DNA from: Actinomucor elegans
Taxonomy: Eukaryota > Mucoromycota > Mucoromycetes > Mucorales > Mucoraceae
Direction: 5' to 3'
Assembly (NCBI GenBank): GCA_026027325.1
Contig: JAMSLZ010000001.1
Location: 3,162,001-3,226,000 of the forward strand
Length of the DNA stretch: 64,000 bases
Shown: piece after piece, positions 22,584 through 34,622 of the stretch
How positions within the stretch are numbered: position 1 is the first letter of the stretch
Layout: the number at the start of each line of letters is the position of its first letter
Made by a program: the position numbers and the translations under genes
The notes under the pieces: generated by a model
What the model saw: only the letters and a program-made list of their open reading frames with translations
Database searches by the model: none
What the model was told of the DNA's origin: nothing

Positions 22584-24395
22584 ATGGCTTCCGCAAGTAA
22601 GTTCGCGAGCTTTTGGGATTTGAACAACGTTTGCTCATCATCTTGTCATAGTTTTTATTTTGGACCTTAAAGGCAAGGTCCTCATTTCTCGTAATTACAG
22701 AGGCGATATTCCAATGAGTGCTGTAGAAAAGTTCATGCCATTGGTAATAAGAAAAAAAAACTGCAACCATTTCTTCGAGAAAATGTGCTTAATTCATTTG
22801 CTCTTGTATAGATTTCAGAGGCTGAAGATGAGCAGATTCCATTACCTTGTTTCACTCATGAAGGTATCAGTTATCTGTACCTCAAGCATAGCAATCTTTA
22901 CTGTAAGTCTCGATCGAATATCTTGCGTTTCTCGCGTTTAATTTGTATATATAGTGCTGGCTGTCACCAGAAAGAACACAAATGCAGCTTCTATCATGCT
23001 CTATTTGCACAAACTCACCGAAGTGTTTTCAGAGTATTTTAAAGAACTAGAAGAGGAATCCATTCGAGATAATTTTGTTATTGTATATGAACTTTTGGAT
23101 GAAATGATGGATTTTGGTTATCCCCAAACTACAGAAACAAAGATCTTGCAAGAGTAAGCTTGTTTTTGGCTGTGGCTTGATTGAGGTATTGATTGACTTT
23201 GGTAGATATATCACTCAAGATGCACACAAGCTAGAAGTTCAAGTACGTCCACCTATGGCTGTGACAAATGCTGTATCTTGGCGTTCTGAAGGCATCAAAT
23301 ATAAGAAGAACGAAGTCTTTTTGGATGTGATTGAAAGTGTGAATCTATTGGTGAGTGATAAAAACCCTTTAATAATATACTTTTATTCATATGCTATGTT
23401 AGGTCAATTCCAATGGTAATGTTTTGAGAAGTGAAGTTCTAGGATCTGTCAAGATGAGATGTTATTTATCTGGTATGCCTGAGCTTCGTTTGGGTTTGAA
23501 CGATAAAGTCATGTTTGAAGCTACTGGAAGAGGTAATAAAAAAAATGCGATAAAAAAAAGACTGGGTGCTAAATTGAAGGTATAGGTAACTCTTCTGCAA
23601 AAGCGATTGAGATGGAAGATGTCAAGTTCCATCAATGTGTTCGTTTGTCTAGATTTGAAAACGATCGTACTATCAGTTATATTCCACCTGATGGTGATTT
23701 TGAATTAATGAGCTACCGTCTTCAAACAAGTGTAAAGCCATTAATCTGGGTAGAGGCAGTTGTAGAAACATATTCTGGATCTCGTGTAGAATATCTTGTC
23801 AAAGCAAAAGCTCAATTCAAGCGTAAGAGTACAGCTAATAATGTTGAGATTGAAGTGCCTGTCCCTGATGATGCTGATACACCCAAGTTTAAGGTAAGCC
23901 AAAAAGAAAAAGAAATAGTATAGAGGGAATGGAACTCAACCAAAGTATATTATAGTGTAGTAATGGTTCGGTATCGTACAAGCCTGAAAGATCATGTTTA
24001 GTTTGGAAGATTAAGCAGTTCCAAGGTGGAAAAGAGTTTATTATGCGTGCTCATTTCGGTTTGCCATCTGTCCAAGCAGGTAAATATTTGAATCAGCGTA
24101 AAGTTGCACCTACTCACTGATTGATAGCTGAGGACACTGAAAAGAAACCACCAATCAATATCAAATTCGAGATTCCTTATTTCACAGTTTCTGGTATTCA
24201 GGTTAGATATTTGAAGATTGTCGAAAAGAGTGGATATCAAGCATTGCCTTGGGTTAGATATATTACACAGAATGGAGGTTAGTTTCTAAATGGACGTATT
24301 TGTATGCAATGACTGACTGTATCTATGTAGATTATCAAATGAGAATGCCAGAGTCTATTAAGGCAGCTAAACATACTACTGCCAATGACTATTGA
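22584..24395 (+). CDS. APM1: AP-1 complex medium (mu) subunit
   Basis: Ten exons: 22584-22596, 22652-22743, 22812-22902, 22955-23153, 23206-23350, 23403-23532, 23586-23893, 23956-24079, 24128-24277 and 24331-24395, giving 438 aa. Exon 1 codes for only four residues plus one base, and all nine introns are about 50-70 bp. The protein is the mu chain of the AP-1 clathrin adaptor, which recognises YXXphi sorting signals at the trans-Golgi and endosomes. It opens with a longin domain (FILDLKGKVLISRNYRG). Conserved AP-1-type segments follow, such as FSEYFKELEEESIRDNF, YPQTTETKILQEYITQ and NAVSWRSEGIKYKKNEVFLD. The mu homology domain ends in YLKIVEKSGYQALPWVRYIT. The close match to AP-1 rather than AP-2 mu1/mu2 differences makes the assignment firm. 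Confidence 0.97.
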
Positions 24396-24566
24396 TATAT
24401 CCACATTTCTATATACATAAATACTACTCGTTTGACATTTTAATCATAACCCATTTGAGCAATGCACATATATATATATAGAGAGAGAGAGACAACAGAC
24501 TAGTGAGAGTATAAATACACCTCTTTTACTTTAGCCGTTTTTCCATTATTCTTCTTTCCTTCCTCA

Positions 24567-25794
24567 ATGAGAACTTCAGAATCAATTCACAGCGATACTG
24601 ATACCAAAACAGCACTGCATCACATCGAAGATGCTGCAGCGGATCAAGAGACCATACAACCCAAACAACGAACTAAGCGGATTATTCTATTATCTGTCAT
24701 TGCACTTGCTATTACTGTCGCTGTCGTCATAGGCATTGCCGTCCCTCTTTCTCTAAAGAAGCACACTAATGACCAATCCGGTAGTATCCATAGCACGTCC
24801 ATAGGTGGATCTACGAGTGATACAACAGCCAAAACTGATGCTACTGATGATGAGAATGTTTACAAAGCAGCTACTTTAGTGACGGCTGCAGAACAGGCGT
24901 ATAATCCTCCAGCATATGCACATGCTGTCTCCCCATATGCCAACCTCATCCGACTCAAAACATATACGCCCGCTAGCGATAATCAGCGCATCTTTGTTAT
25001 GGGTGACATTCATGGCTGTCTTAAAGAAATGAACCAATTACTAGATAAAATTCAATTCCAACCCAAGCACGACGTCTTAATCTTGACTGGTGATTTAGTT
25101 TATCGAGGTGAGGATTCCTTGGGTGTAATCCGTAGAGCGAATGAACTAGGTGCTCTTTGTGTACGTGGTAACCATGATGACAAGGTCGTCCGGTTCAAGA
25201 CTTTTGAAATCGAACATGGTGCAGGCGGTCCGTCTGAGGAGACAATGCCTGAAGGTCAAGTGGGTGATCCACTCAAGTTTAAAAACAAACATTCAGCATT
25301 AGCGAGGTATGTATAGGTAGTTTAATTGAAATATTTCTCTTTTTTTTTCTAATATGATGCATAGAGAGATGAGCATGGATGAATACAATTATTTGGCTGA
25401 TTGTCCATTAATTCTGGATATACCTGAATTGCATGCACGTGTAGTTCATGGCGGTTTAGACCCTGCCATCACTAATATAATCGACAATGATCCTTGGTCT
25501 GTGATGAATATGAGACTTATTGATGGTGATAACAAACCATCCAAAGAAAAACTGAAGGAGAATCCTGACGAAGATGCTAGAAACTGGACTACTGCTTATG
25601 CTGAAGAATCCAAAGACAATGTCACGGTGTATTATGGCCATGATGCTTCTCGTGGAGCTACTATCGGTTCAAAGACCATTGGTTTAGACAGTGGATGTGT
25701 TTATGGTCGACAATTATCGGTTATGGAGATGAAATCTCAAGAGCTGACTCAAATTGACTGTACAGATAGAAGCGCAGAGGACCATGACGATTAG
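24567..25794 (+). CDS. Ppn2-like membrane metallophosphoesterase, copy 1
   Basis: Exons 24567-25306 and 25365-25794, 389 aa. A cytosolic N-terminus is followed by one membrane helix (about residues 38-63), so it is a type II membrane protein with a lumenal catalytic domain. The calcineurin-like metal-binding motifs are complete: GDIHG (146-150), GDLVYRG (175-181) and GNHDD (201-205), then later HG (VVHGG) and YGHDAS. The arrangement fits the bis-PPP phosphatase group that includes yeast Ppn2, a vacuolar zinc-dependent endopolyphosphatase; substrate here is by analogy. It starts 171 bp after the AP-1 mu stop. A (TA)n/(GA)n microsatellite lies at about 24470-24492 in the promoter. Confidence 0.85.
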
Positions 25795-27276
25795 TTTCAT
25801 TCTTTAGTAAATAAATTCCTTGACCCATTGCGCGCGAGCACTCTTTATTGAATGAAAACACTCGATCATGTAACTGGAGGTCCTTTTACTATTATAGAAG
25901 CATACATTACATTGATTTCTATGTAGCAGTTTGGTATGCAGCTAATGCATTCTTGGAATATCCTATATTTAGCCGAGTTTGTTTTTCTGCAGGTCAGAAC
26001 TTCATAAAAGTCTATTCCAAGCATAAGCAGGGTCTGCTTTTAGTTAGAGTTGTCTCCATACCCTTTTTACCGTATTAATTATATGCCAATGAACTGCTGA
26101 CATTTGTTTTCAAATCATCATTCATATGATGATGTCTATTCATTCATGGTTTTTTGTTTTAATAATATATGTACAGATCATAGTCTGAAAAGGACAGCTT
26201 TCTATCAAAAGGGTAGAATTCTTGAAAAACTATATTCTATAAAGGTCATTTATATAAACAATGTGTGACAATAAATTATAAAGATATAGTTATAATTAGA
26301 AAGTGTATGACTTTTATTAGAATAAACTAAGTTATGTATCGTGCAAATTCGGCTGAAAGGAAGTGCACAAAAAATTGTAACGAACACATACTAAAAAAAA
26401 AACGCACTTGAAAAAGCACAGATATTAGAGCTTTTTCCAAGCAATACTAGGTATAGTAGCTCATTCTGAGTATGAGTCACTAATTAGATGCGACATTGAG
26501 TCGAGATGAGTAGAGATCGTTCGTATTTAGTGTACCATGCCAATTTTCTACGACTTTAAAATTTTTAGCGCTCAGAAATCTCAGCGCATTTTTGGATAAG
26601 TATTATAAAATAACAAAAGTTTTACCTTGAAATGAATGCATTATAAAGCCACAACTATTTATTCATCAAGGAAAGTGCATTTTTTTCTATATATTTGCTG
26701 AAATTCCAAGTTTTGCATTCTTATGTTGCCGATAGTAGACTATTTAGTGCCTATTATCTTTATCGAAAAATACCATGGATCCGCTGTTCAATCACACCCA
26801 GTTAACAAAATCAAATCATATTATGCGTAAAATGAATCTGACCAGATTAAAAATTAAATGCAAGGCCAAAAGGATATGTATAAGGGTGTAGATCATTCTG
26901 ATTTCTGCCTGCATTATCCCCTGTTTGAGGCTGGAAATTGTCTTTTACCTATCTACCAGATAGATAGAATGATTGCATTCTCGTTTGCTAGGCCTTGTAT
27001 TGGATGAGTTGGTTATAAACTGAATGAGTTCTAGACAAAAATATGCTACTACGTACTGGCCATATATAAATGAAGCAAATGCCTTGCCACAAATGATTCT
27101 ATCACTATAAATACTGCACGCATGATAAACTAGAACGCTGCACGTACAAAAAGGGACCCATCGTTACAAAAAGCACCATAATAGAATGATTCTCATCAGG
27201 GTTCTGATCTGGTTAAGTTGCATTATATAAAAGGATACAATATTCTGTTTTATCATAGATATATATACAAATACAT
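25795..27276. other. Intergenic between the two phosphoesterase copies
   Basis: About 1.5 kb, AT-rich. At about 26436-26515 it contains one copy of a dispersed element whose core is TTAGATGCGACATTGAG, also seen near 31008 and 32833. No coding region is supported; a 76-codon ORF at 25848-26078 looks random. Confidence 0.5.
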
Positions 27277-27904
27277 ATGAAGTCGTCTGATTTTGACGAA
27301 GAATTGCCTGTTTTATGTAGCAGAGATAGCAAAAACATCTTAACGAAGAAGAAGATGGTTTTTATTATACTTTTTGTTACTACAGTCATACTCACTGCAT
27401 CCGTTGCCATATTATTATCCTTGTCAAAAAATAAAACAATAATATCAGTCCATCAAATTGTTGCTAGCCTTCTCACCAAAAACGAGTACTCGGCTCCAGC
27501 CTACGCACATGCCGTTTCACCTTATGCCAACTTGATCCGGCTCAAATCCTATACACCTGCAGATGATAATAACCGTATCTTTGTTATGGGCGATGCCCAT
27601 GGATGTCTCGCAAAGATGAACCTCCTTCTAGAAAAGGTCCAGTTCCAACCTAGTAACGACACATTGATCATGGCTGGCGATTTAATCTACAGAGGCCATA
27701 ATTCAATAGGCGTATTGGAACGAGCGAGAGAACTAGGCGCTTTCTGTGTACGCGGAAATCATGACGATAAAGTGATTCGGTTCAAATCATTTGAGCAGCA
27801 GCATGGCATAGCGGCTATGATGATAGATTTAGAGGCGCTGATGCCTGAGGGACAAGTAGGCGATCCACTCAAGTTTAAAAGCAAGCATGCAACACTGGCA
27901 AGGT

Positions 27905-27935
<31 letters not shown>

Positions 27936-28388
27936 CTGTAACACATATAATTGACGGATCTGAATGGATTTAGAGAGTTAAGCGCCGAAAATTTCAAGTA
28001 TTTAGCAAGCTGCCCTTTGATCTTGGATATTCCTCAATTGAACGCGCGCGTAGTGCACGGTGGATTGGACCCTACTATTACTAATGTAGTAGACAATGAT
28101 CCTTGGTCTGTAATGAATATGAGAGATATTGACCGGAATCTTCGACCTACCAGTTCTAAATTGAGCAAGGATCCTGAAAATGAAGCGCAGCATTGGGCCA
28201 AAGTGTATACAACTTATGCGCTCAAATACAATAATCAAAGCGCCATAGTATATTATGGACATGATGCCTCTAGAGGTCTTGATATTAGTGATTTTACGGT
28301 AGGATTAGATACAGGCTGCGTTTATGGTCGCAAATTATCAATGATGGAGATAAAGACCAAGAGCCTAACTCAAGTTGATTGCGAATAA
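27277..28388 (+). CDS. Ppn2-like membrane metallophosphoesterase, copy 2
   Basis: Exons 27277-27902 and 27974-28388, 346 aa. It is a tandem paralogue of the gene at 24567. The membrane helix (residues 27-49) is followed by a shorter stalk, then by GDAHG (105-109), GDLIYRG (134-140), GNHDD (160-164) and YGHDAS. Metal-binding residues are retained, so the copy is probably active. The single intron sits at the same codon and phase as in copy 1 but contains 27 consecutive As next to the donor. The N-terminal cytosolic part differs almost fully from copy 1, which could mean different sorting. Confidence 0.83.
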
Positions 28389-28683
28389 AATATCTCGGGA
28401 TTTGAAATTGGCATGAATTTTCACCGATAGAATAGTTGTTGCTTTGATAATCCATAAAGTATCAAACTATATTAAAGGCTATCAGTGCTATAGGTAGACT
28501 TGTTGGATAGAAAGGACTTCTTGGCTTCAAGAGATCATACCTGATTGGGTCGATTTTTTGTGACTTTTTTAGTTGTGCTGGCTATGTCCTCGTGACACGC
28601 CTTCTTTCTCTTATTGCCCTATTATGCAACCGTTTATCTAATTCTTTCTTTCCTTTTTATTTGTACAGTGCTTATTGTAAACT

Positions 28684-30402
28684 ATGGCCCAGCCTGATTT
28701 CACCCACGACAAAGAGTTGCCACAACCTCAAAACAGCAATCGCATTAGCACTGCGCCATTAAAAGATAAATTCCTAACCAATTCAAGCTACTTGGCTGCC
28801 GAGATTCCTTTAAAACTCGGTCATTTCATGTCGAACCTGTGGGTTTCGGGTACTGAGCTAAGTAGTTCATTATTTTTACAACACGGTGATGTGTGCTGTA
28901 AAGAAAAAGACGATATCATATGGTTGCTGGGCTGTATGTACGAAGCAAAGCCTTTGGATCAAATACAACAAGCTATCTTGGATGCGCAAAAAGATGAAAT
29001 GTTTCGACCTGGTTATCAAGAACCAACAGAACAGCAGCAACAACAGCAGCAGCAGTGGCCGCCTGACTTCTATCAAGACTTTACGTCCCGTTTATGGATG
29101 ACTTACCGTCACAACTATCCTCCTATTCGTCCTTCTAGTCACAAGACTGATATTGGTTGGGGCTGTATGTTGCGAAGTGGACAAAGTTTATTAGCAAATA
29201 CCCTGTTGATTCATTTCTTGACAAGAGGTAGTTATCAGAACAGACGGATGAAATAGAATATTCACGCTTTGAGGACATAGATTGGAGATGTCAAGCGCAA
29301 AGTCAAGCAGATAGAAAACAATATAACAAGGTCAGCTCAAAGAGAAAAAAAAAGCGCTATGAATTTGGCTTATTGACGTGTTTCTATAGATTGTTCATTG
29401 GTTTTTGGATGAATTATCTCCTAGAGCACCCTTTTCTATCCATAGAATAGCGTTGTTAGGAAAACAATTAGGAAAGAATATTGGAGAATGGTTTGGTCCT
29501 AGTACCATCAGTCAAGTGATTCAGTAGGTCTCTTTAAACAAACATATCTATGTAAATTGCTAACCTATTTTTTTTGATATAGAGCGCTTGTATCCGATTT
29601 TCAGCCTGCTAATCTTTCAGTTTACATTGCTACAGATGGTGTTGTTTATCGAGACGATGTACAAGATATTACCACAGGCAAGAAACCTCGAGGTGATTTC
29701 TTTACAAATCAGTTATCAACGGATCAAAGCCGACAAGAAGCCAAAAATCTATACGATGCCAGTAGTGTACCGCAGCAATCACTACCGTCGGATGAAGAAA
29801 CATACTTCAAACCTGTGCTATTACTCATTGCATTGAGATTAGGAATTGATTCATTGCATCCCACTTACTATCCAGCTCTAAAAGCATGTTTCGAATTGCC
29901 TTCCTTTGTCGGTATAGCAGGCGGAAGGCCCAATTCATCATTATATTTCATTGGATTACAAGGCGATGAGTTAATATACCTGGATCCTCATTTCTCAAGA
30001 CCTGCGCTAGAGACCAAGCATTTAAACAGTTATACAAAGGAAGAATTCAACACGTATCATTGTACCGTGCCTCGACGTATCCATATATCCCATCTAGATC
30101 CTTCCATGTTAGTAGGCTTTTATTGCCGCACGCAGCAAGAGTTTGATCTATTTAGTGATCAAATCAAAGCGGTAAACAGATAGGGAAAAAAAAAGCGAGG
30201 TTTGCAACTATTCTTATTCTTATTTTCTTTCTTTCTTTAGATATCTCAAAATCATAGCGCTATCTTTACGATTGAAAAAAGTGCACCAGAATATGAAGAA
30301 GATGTGCGTAGCGAGAATGATTTTGGCGTTATGAGCGATGAGGATGATGATGCTTGTAAAGATGAAGATAACAGTAGTAATGATAGTCATTCCATCATTT
30401 AA
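28684..30402 (+). CDS. ATG4: Atg4 cysteine protease (autophagy)
   Basis: Exons are 28684-29227, 29281-29330, 29390-29523, 29583-30171 and 30241-30402, giving 492 aa. Atg4 cleaves the Atg8 C-terminus before lipidation and later removes Atg8 from phosphatidylethanolamine. The catalytic cysteine is C161 in [10 protein letters not shown], and the DPH motif places D377 and H379, completing the peptidase C54 triad. Other family segments are [26 protein letters not shown] and [16 protein letters not shown]. An 8-Gln run (117-124) and an acidic C-terminal tail are extra. Intron 2 uses a weak GTCAGC donor, and intron 3 is placed at CA|GTAGGT because that keeps QALVSDFQP in frame. Confidence 0.96.
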
Positions 30403-33214
30403 ATCATATAGTGATATAGCCATTAAAAAAAAATACCGAAGAACGAGTTTCAATATCCATCTACGAACTATAAGTAGTAGTAGTAGTAGTAGTAGTAAAG
30501 ATATGTTTGTTGTTGTGTCAAGCTGTCGGCTCTTTATAAGTGAAATACTTTGATCCATATCACATAATCCAACTGCAATAAAGCCAATGAATGCTATGAA
30601 TTAACAAATGTGTACTATATATTAAATGCTTTTGAGGCCAAAGTCAAATTTTACAGGATGCAGTATATTCTCTAAGTATGGATTATTTACCAGATGCAAC
30701 TTTTAACCAAGATCAAAAGAGATTTTTCATGATATCTAGTTTAATATGAAATGAATGTAATATACTGTAAGCCATAAATGTATAACTTAAACTTTGAATT
30801 TTCCGTAAAGTGAAGATTTTAATGGATAAATGCAGTTTATCCTGAATCAAATGAGACATTTTGACTTGAATCGATTTCAATCAACCAAGAAAAAAAAAAA
30901 ACCGTCATTTACTGCCAATATCTAAATTGTAATATGCTTTTAATAAAATATAATATTCTTAGTATATCCAGTAATTCGGTCCGAATAATGCAATATGACT
31001 TTTCAGATGCGACATTGAGCCAGGAGATTTAGCAGAGAAATACATATTTCACTTCTTGTATAAATTACATATTATTTATTACACATATCTAGAATGCAGT
31101 GTACTTGAATCACTCTAGTTGAGTAACAGCTCTAGTACATACAAAATTTCATTTTTAATGTTCACCAGTCATCAGATATAATAATCAAATTGGAATGGGT
31201 CGAGAAATGCCATAAAGTTGGAACTGGTTTTGGGCCAAAAAATTAGCATTTTCTAAACTTGGTCTATTAATAACATAGGTCTCTTCTATTTCGTCCGAGA
31301 GTATCTCAATCTATTTTTGAAGATTTTATTATATGTAAATTATTCAAATTGTAAGCATACCTATAAAAAGAATCTGATAATGCAGCCTTTTATCGAAGCG
31401 AGTTCTATCAGTCGAAGAAAATAGAGATGGAATAAACTTTACACTATCAGATTAACAATTAAATCTTACACAAGCTTAATTAACATATTGTCAAGGTGTC
31501 GATATCTACCTTTATCATTCAAAAAAAGTTAAGCCTCAAAACAAGCAATCGAGAATGATTCAGGAAGAAGAAAAGGAGAGGATTGTAGTTTATTCCCCTA
31601 AATCGAGTAATGTTATAGTGGTGGCAAACTTTTGAATTATTATTTTTTCTTCACAGTATTAGGGATTCCTTTAAGGCAGGGTCTGTACTGTAAGGTTATT
31701 TTATACCCGTCAATACATCCATTGACGCTTAGTATGTTGCGTAAAGATCAATAGAGCCCGAGATCTCTAAATTTAAATAGGGAGAGGGAGGAGAAGAGCA
31801 ACCATTTTCAGAAGATGACTTGTTTAACAAGCCATACTCACAGTAAATAATATGCTTTTTGGATTCATGTCTTTTTTTTCCGTTAATAATAACGAACCAA
31901 CTTGTTTCTTGCAATTATAGCGCCTTAAATTACTCATTAACGTTTCTAAACAAAATATAGCATGCCATAAAGTTTCGGCAGAGCTTTAGTTCCTAACAGC
32001 CAATAAAAGTTGAAAGCGGCAAACCTGATGTGTACCTTTGTGCCCGTTTTATTTATACCACATTAAGTTCACTTAAAACACATACTTCTTAATGCAACTT
32101 TATGCAAAATTGTTCCGTGCATCGAATGGGTCAAAAGATCATATGCTTTATATCAGAAATATTGGGCAATGTAAGAGTTTTAGACGGTTTTTTAAAGTAT
32201 CCCTTCTTTTACAATGTACTACTTTAATCTTCAGTTGTTGGTAGAAGATGAATATAGTTATAGAAATAGATGCATGTTGGATACGAACTAGTAAGCAAAT
32301 ACAGAATTTAACCGAGATAATAGATCTAGCGATCTATTGATCATTAAACTGGTTCAACATATGCATATTACTGAGCACTATTCGATAATGTACAGTATAC
32401 TCGTGCTGCAATTACATAATGGTCATAATGGTTCTAGTAAATGCAGTAGCTTTATTCTGAACATGGAGTTGTAATCAGACGCAGGCATTTGACCAAGATT
32501 GATCAAGAGAACTAGAAAATATTAAAACTAGTTTGGATAAACTGTTTGTAATATACTGCAGGGCCACATCTGTAGTATGCCGCATGTCGTTAATGTATTC
32601 TAGACTCGCTGCATTCCAGCACAATAATGGTTCTACTAGATAGAGCAGCTTATCCTAATAACCTTGTGTATCAACAATTAGTCGGAACGTTAAATCTGGA
32701 TCGATGATGGAGAGATTGCACAAGTCTACATGAAAAGTGTTATACATTGTAGAACACTACTCTTTGCATTGCATTTATATCAAGGATTTTAATAGGTTCA
32801 GTAGCTTTATGCTAGACCTGTTTTTAGCAATTAGATGCAACATTAAACCAGGATTCACAAAGAAATATATACTATACGAATAGAGAGTGATGAACGTCAA
32901 TTCCAATCCACCAATGGGATCACAGCATAAATATGGAACGGAGTTGAATTACGCCCTAGCAACCGGATTTTTTCGTCCCTGAAAATATCTTGACAAGTCC
33001 TAGCAACCCAAGCGTGTTCCTGGAAAATAGTTCTTTAATGCCATAGCAACCGTATTTTTAATAAATCAAATGTAAAAAAGCTAAAAGTAACTGATTCATG
33101 GAACGCGATACTAAATTGAAACTCAATCATCCGAGTGCGCGTGCGCGGACAAGACTTGGCTTTCTTTTTTTTCTCTTGCGTTTTCTCTTTTTTTTTTAAA
33201 CTTTTCAGTAAAGA
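30403..33214. repeat. Gene-free region with diverged repeat copies
   Basis: 2.8 kb without a supported gene. Related segments are near 30985-31050, 32428-32520, 32626-32715 and 32795-32880. They share AGTAGCTTTAT or a variant, and 25-45 bp later a block near TTAGATGCGACATTGAGCCAGGATT. The last three are spaced by about 198 and 169 bp, like a decayed tandem array. A further copy lies at 26436. No termini, ORF or convincing Pol III box are visible. Near 33128-33137 GTGCGCGTGC just upstream of the NECAP start is a GC-rich patch in AT-rich DNA. Confidence 0.45.
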
Positions 33215-34218
33215 ATGGAAGAAGATTACGAAAGTGTATTGTTGATTATTCGTGAATGCTTTGGTAAGAAAGTAAAAAAAAAAAATGCATGTAGATGTTG
33301 CCATCTCATCAATGTATGATTAGTATACAAGATTCCTCCTAGAACAGCAGCCAGAGGTTACAGGTAATTATTTATCCAAGCTCTTTTTTTTTTTTTAAAA
33401 AAAAAATCAACGGATTGCGTGTGCATATATAGAGCATCAGAATGGGGAGATCTCGGTAGTTCCTTTTTATGGAAAGGTAGACTTCGAGTGATTGGCAAAG
33501 GTAAAAAGTGTGAAATTCGTATGGAAGATACTAGCACAGGTATGAAATCAAAATATAAAAAAAAGTAAAAAAAAAGTAAAAAAAGGGTAAAATATCCTAA
33601 TTTTTCAACAGGCGAATTATTTGCTGTTTGTCCATATGAAATCCATTCAAACTCTGTTGAAGCAGTATTGGATTCCAGCCGTTATTTTGTACTCAAGATT
33701 GAGAGTGAAGGTATTAGCGGAAAAACAATAGGGAAAGATCTGATAATTAATCTGAAATAGGCCGACATGCTTTTATTGGTATGGGATTTCAAGAACGAAC
33801 AGATGCCTTTGATTTCAATGTTACATTGCAAGATTTTGTAAAGTAAAGTGTAGCTCCTATGCATACGTTTTTGAAGTTTACATTCTAAAGAAATTACTTG
33901 CAAATAGGCAAGTGCGTGCGGAAAAAGAAGCAGTGGAGCGTGCAGCACATGCAGACACGACACCCAAAAAAGATTATAGTTTAAAGGAAGGTCAAACCAT
34001 CAATATAACGATTGGTAACGTCGGGGTAAAGTAATATAAATAACTTTTTTTTCTTTTTACACCTATTCATTAACAGTAATTGCTAGGCTAAAAGAACAAG
34101 ACAAAAGCCTTCAAGCAGCACAAGTAGTAGTGGAATTGTGCCTTTATTGCCACCTCCACCTTCTGCTTCTCAGGTCAAGCAGCAGCAAAAGCAGCAACAG
34201 CAGCAGCCTTTCTTTTAA
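33215..34218 (+). CDS. NECAP homologue (adaptin-ear-binding coat protein)
   Basis: Exons are 33215-33263, 33324-33363, 33433-33539, 33612-33710, 33761-33842, 33908-34025 and 34087-34218, giving 208 aa. NECAP proteins act in clathrin-coated vesicle formation by binding AP complexes. The PHear domain fills residues 1 to about 165: [81 protein letters not shown], then [13 protein letters not shown]. The first and second exons are only 49 and 40 bp. The C-terminus is a short proline then glutamine-rich tail; no clear WXXF adaptin-ear motif is seen at the end. The AP-1 mu gene lies about 9 kb upstream. Confidence 0.93.
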
Positions 34219-34622
34219 GCCCTGGGAAATAGTAATAAAATGATCTTCAATATCCCCCCAATTACCAAATACAGTAACAAAGAACATTGGTTACACTCGA
34301 CTCAATGTCAACTGTGTTACCTTTGACAATGTTTCTTTTGTTTCTTTTTCATGTAATTTAGACATCGTACTATAATGCGAATTGGCCAATTGCTTTCATA
34401 CACAGTAAATTCGAACAAAAAGCTAAAGTTTTATAGTTTGTATGATATTACAAAATGAAAGATATTATTATTATGATACTACTTTATAAAGGAAAAGGGT
34501 AGACTATTATTACATTAAAAGATTATTCGAAAAAAAAAAGATATCGCGTGATGTTTCTGAGGTACAAAAGAATATGTTGTGTGTGTGTATGGGTGAGAGA
34601 GAGAGAGAGAGGTATGAAGTAA
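34219..34622. terminator. Shared 3' region between convergent NECAP and CotH genes
   Basis: 404 bp between two convergent stop codons. It is AT-rich with several AATAAA-like stretches on either strand and a (GT)n/(GA)n tract at about 34576-34612. It presumably holds both polyadenylation regions. Confidence 0.5.
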
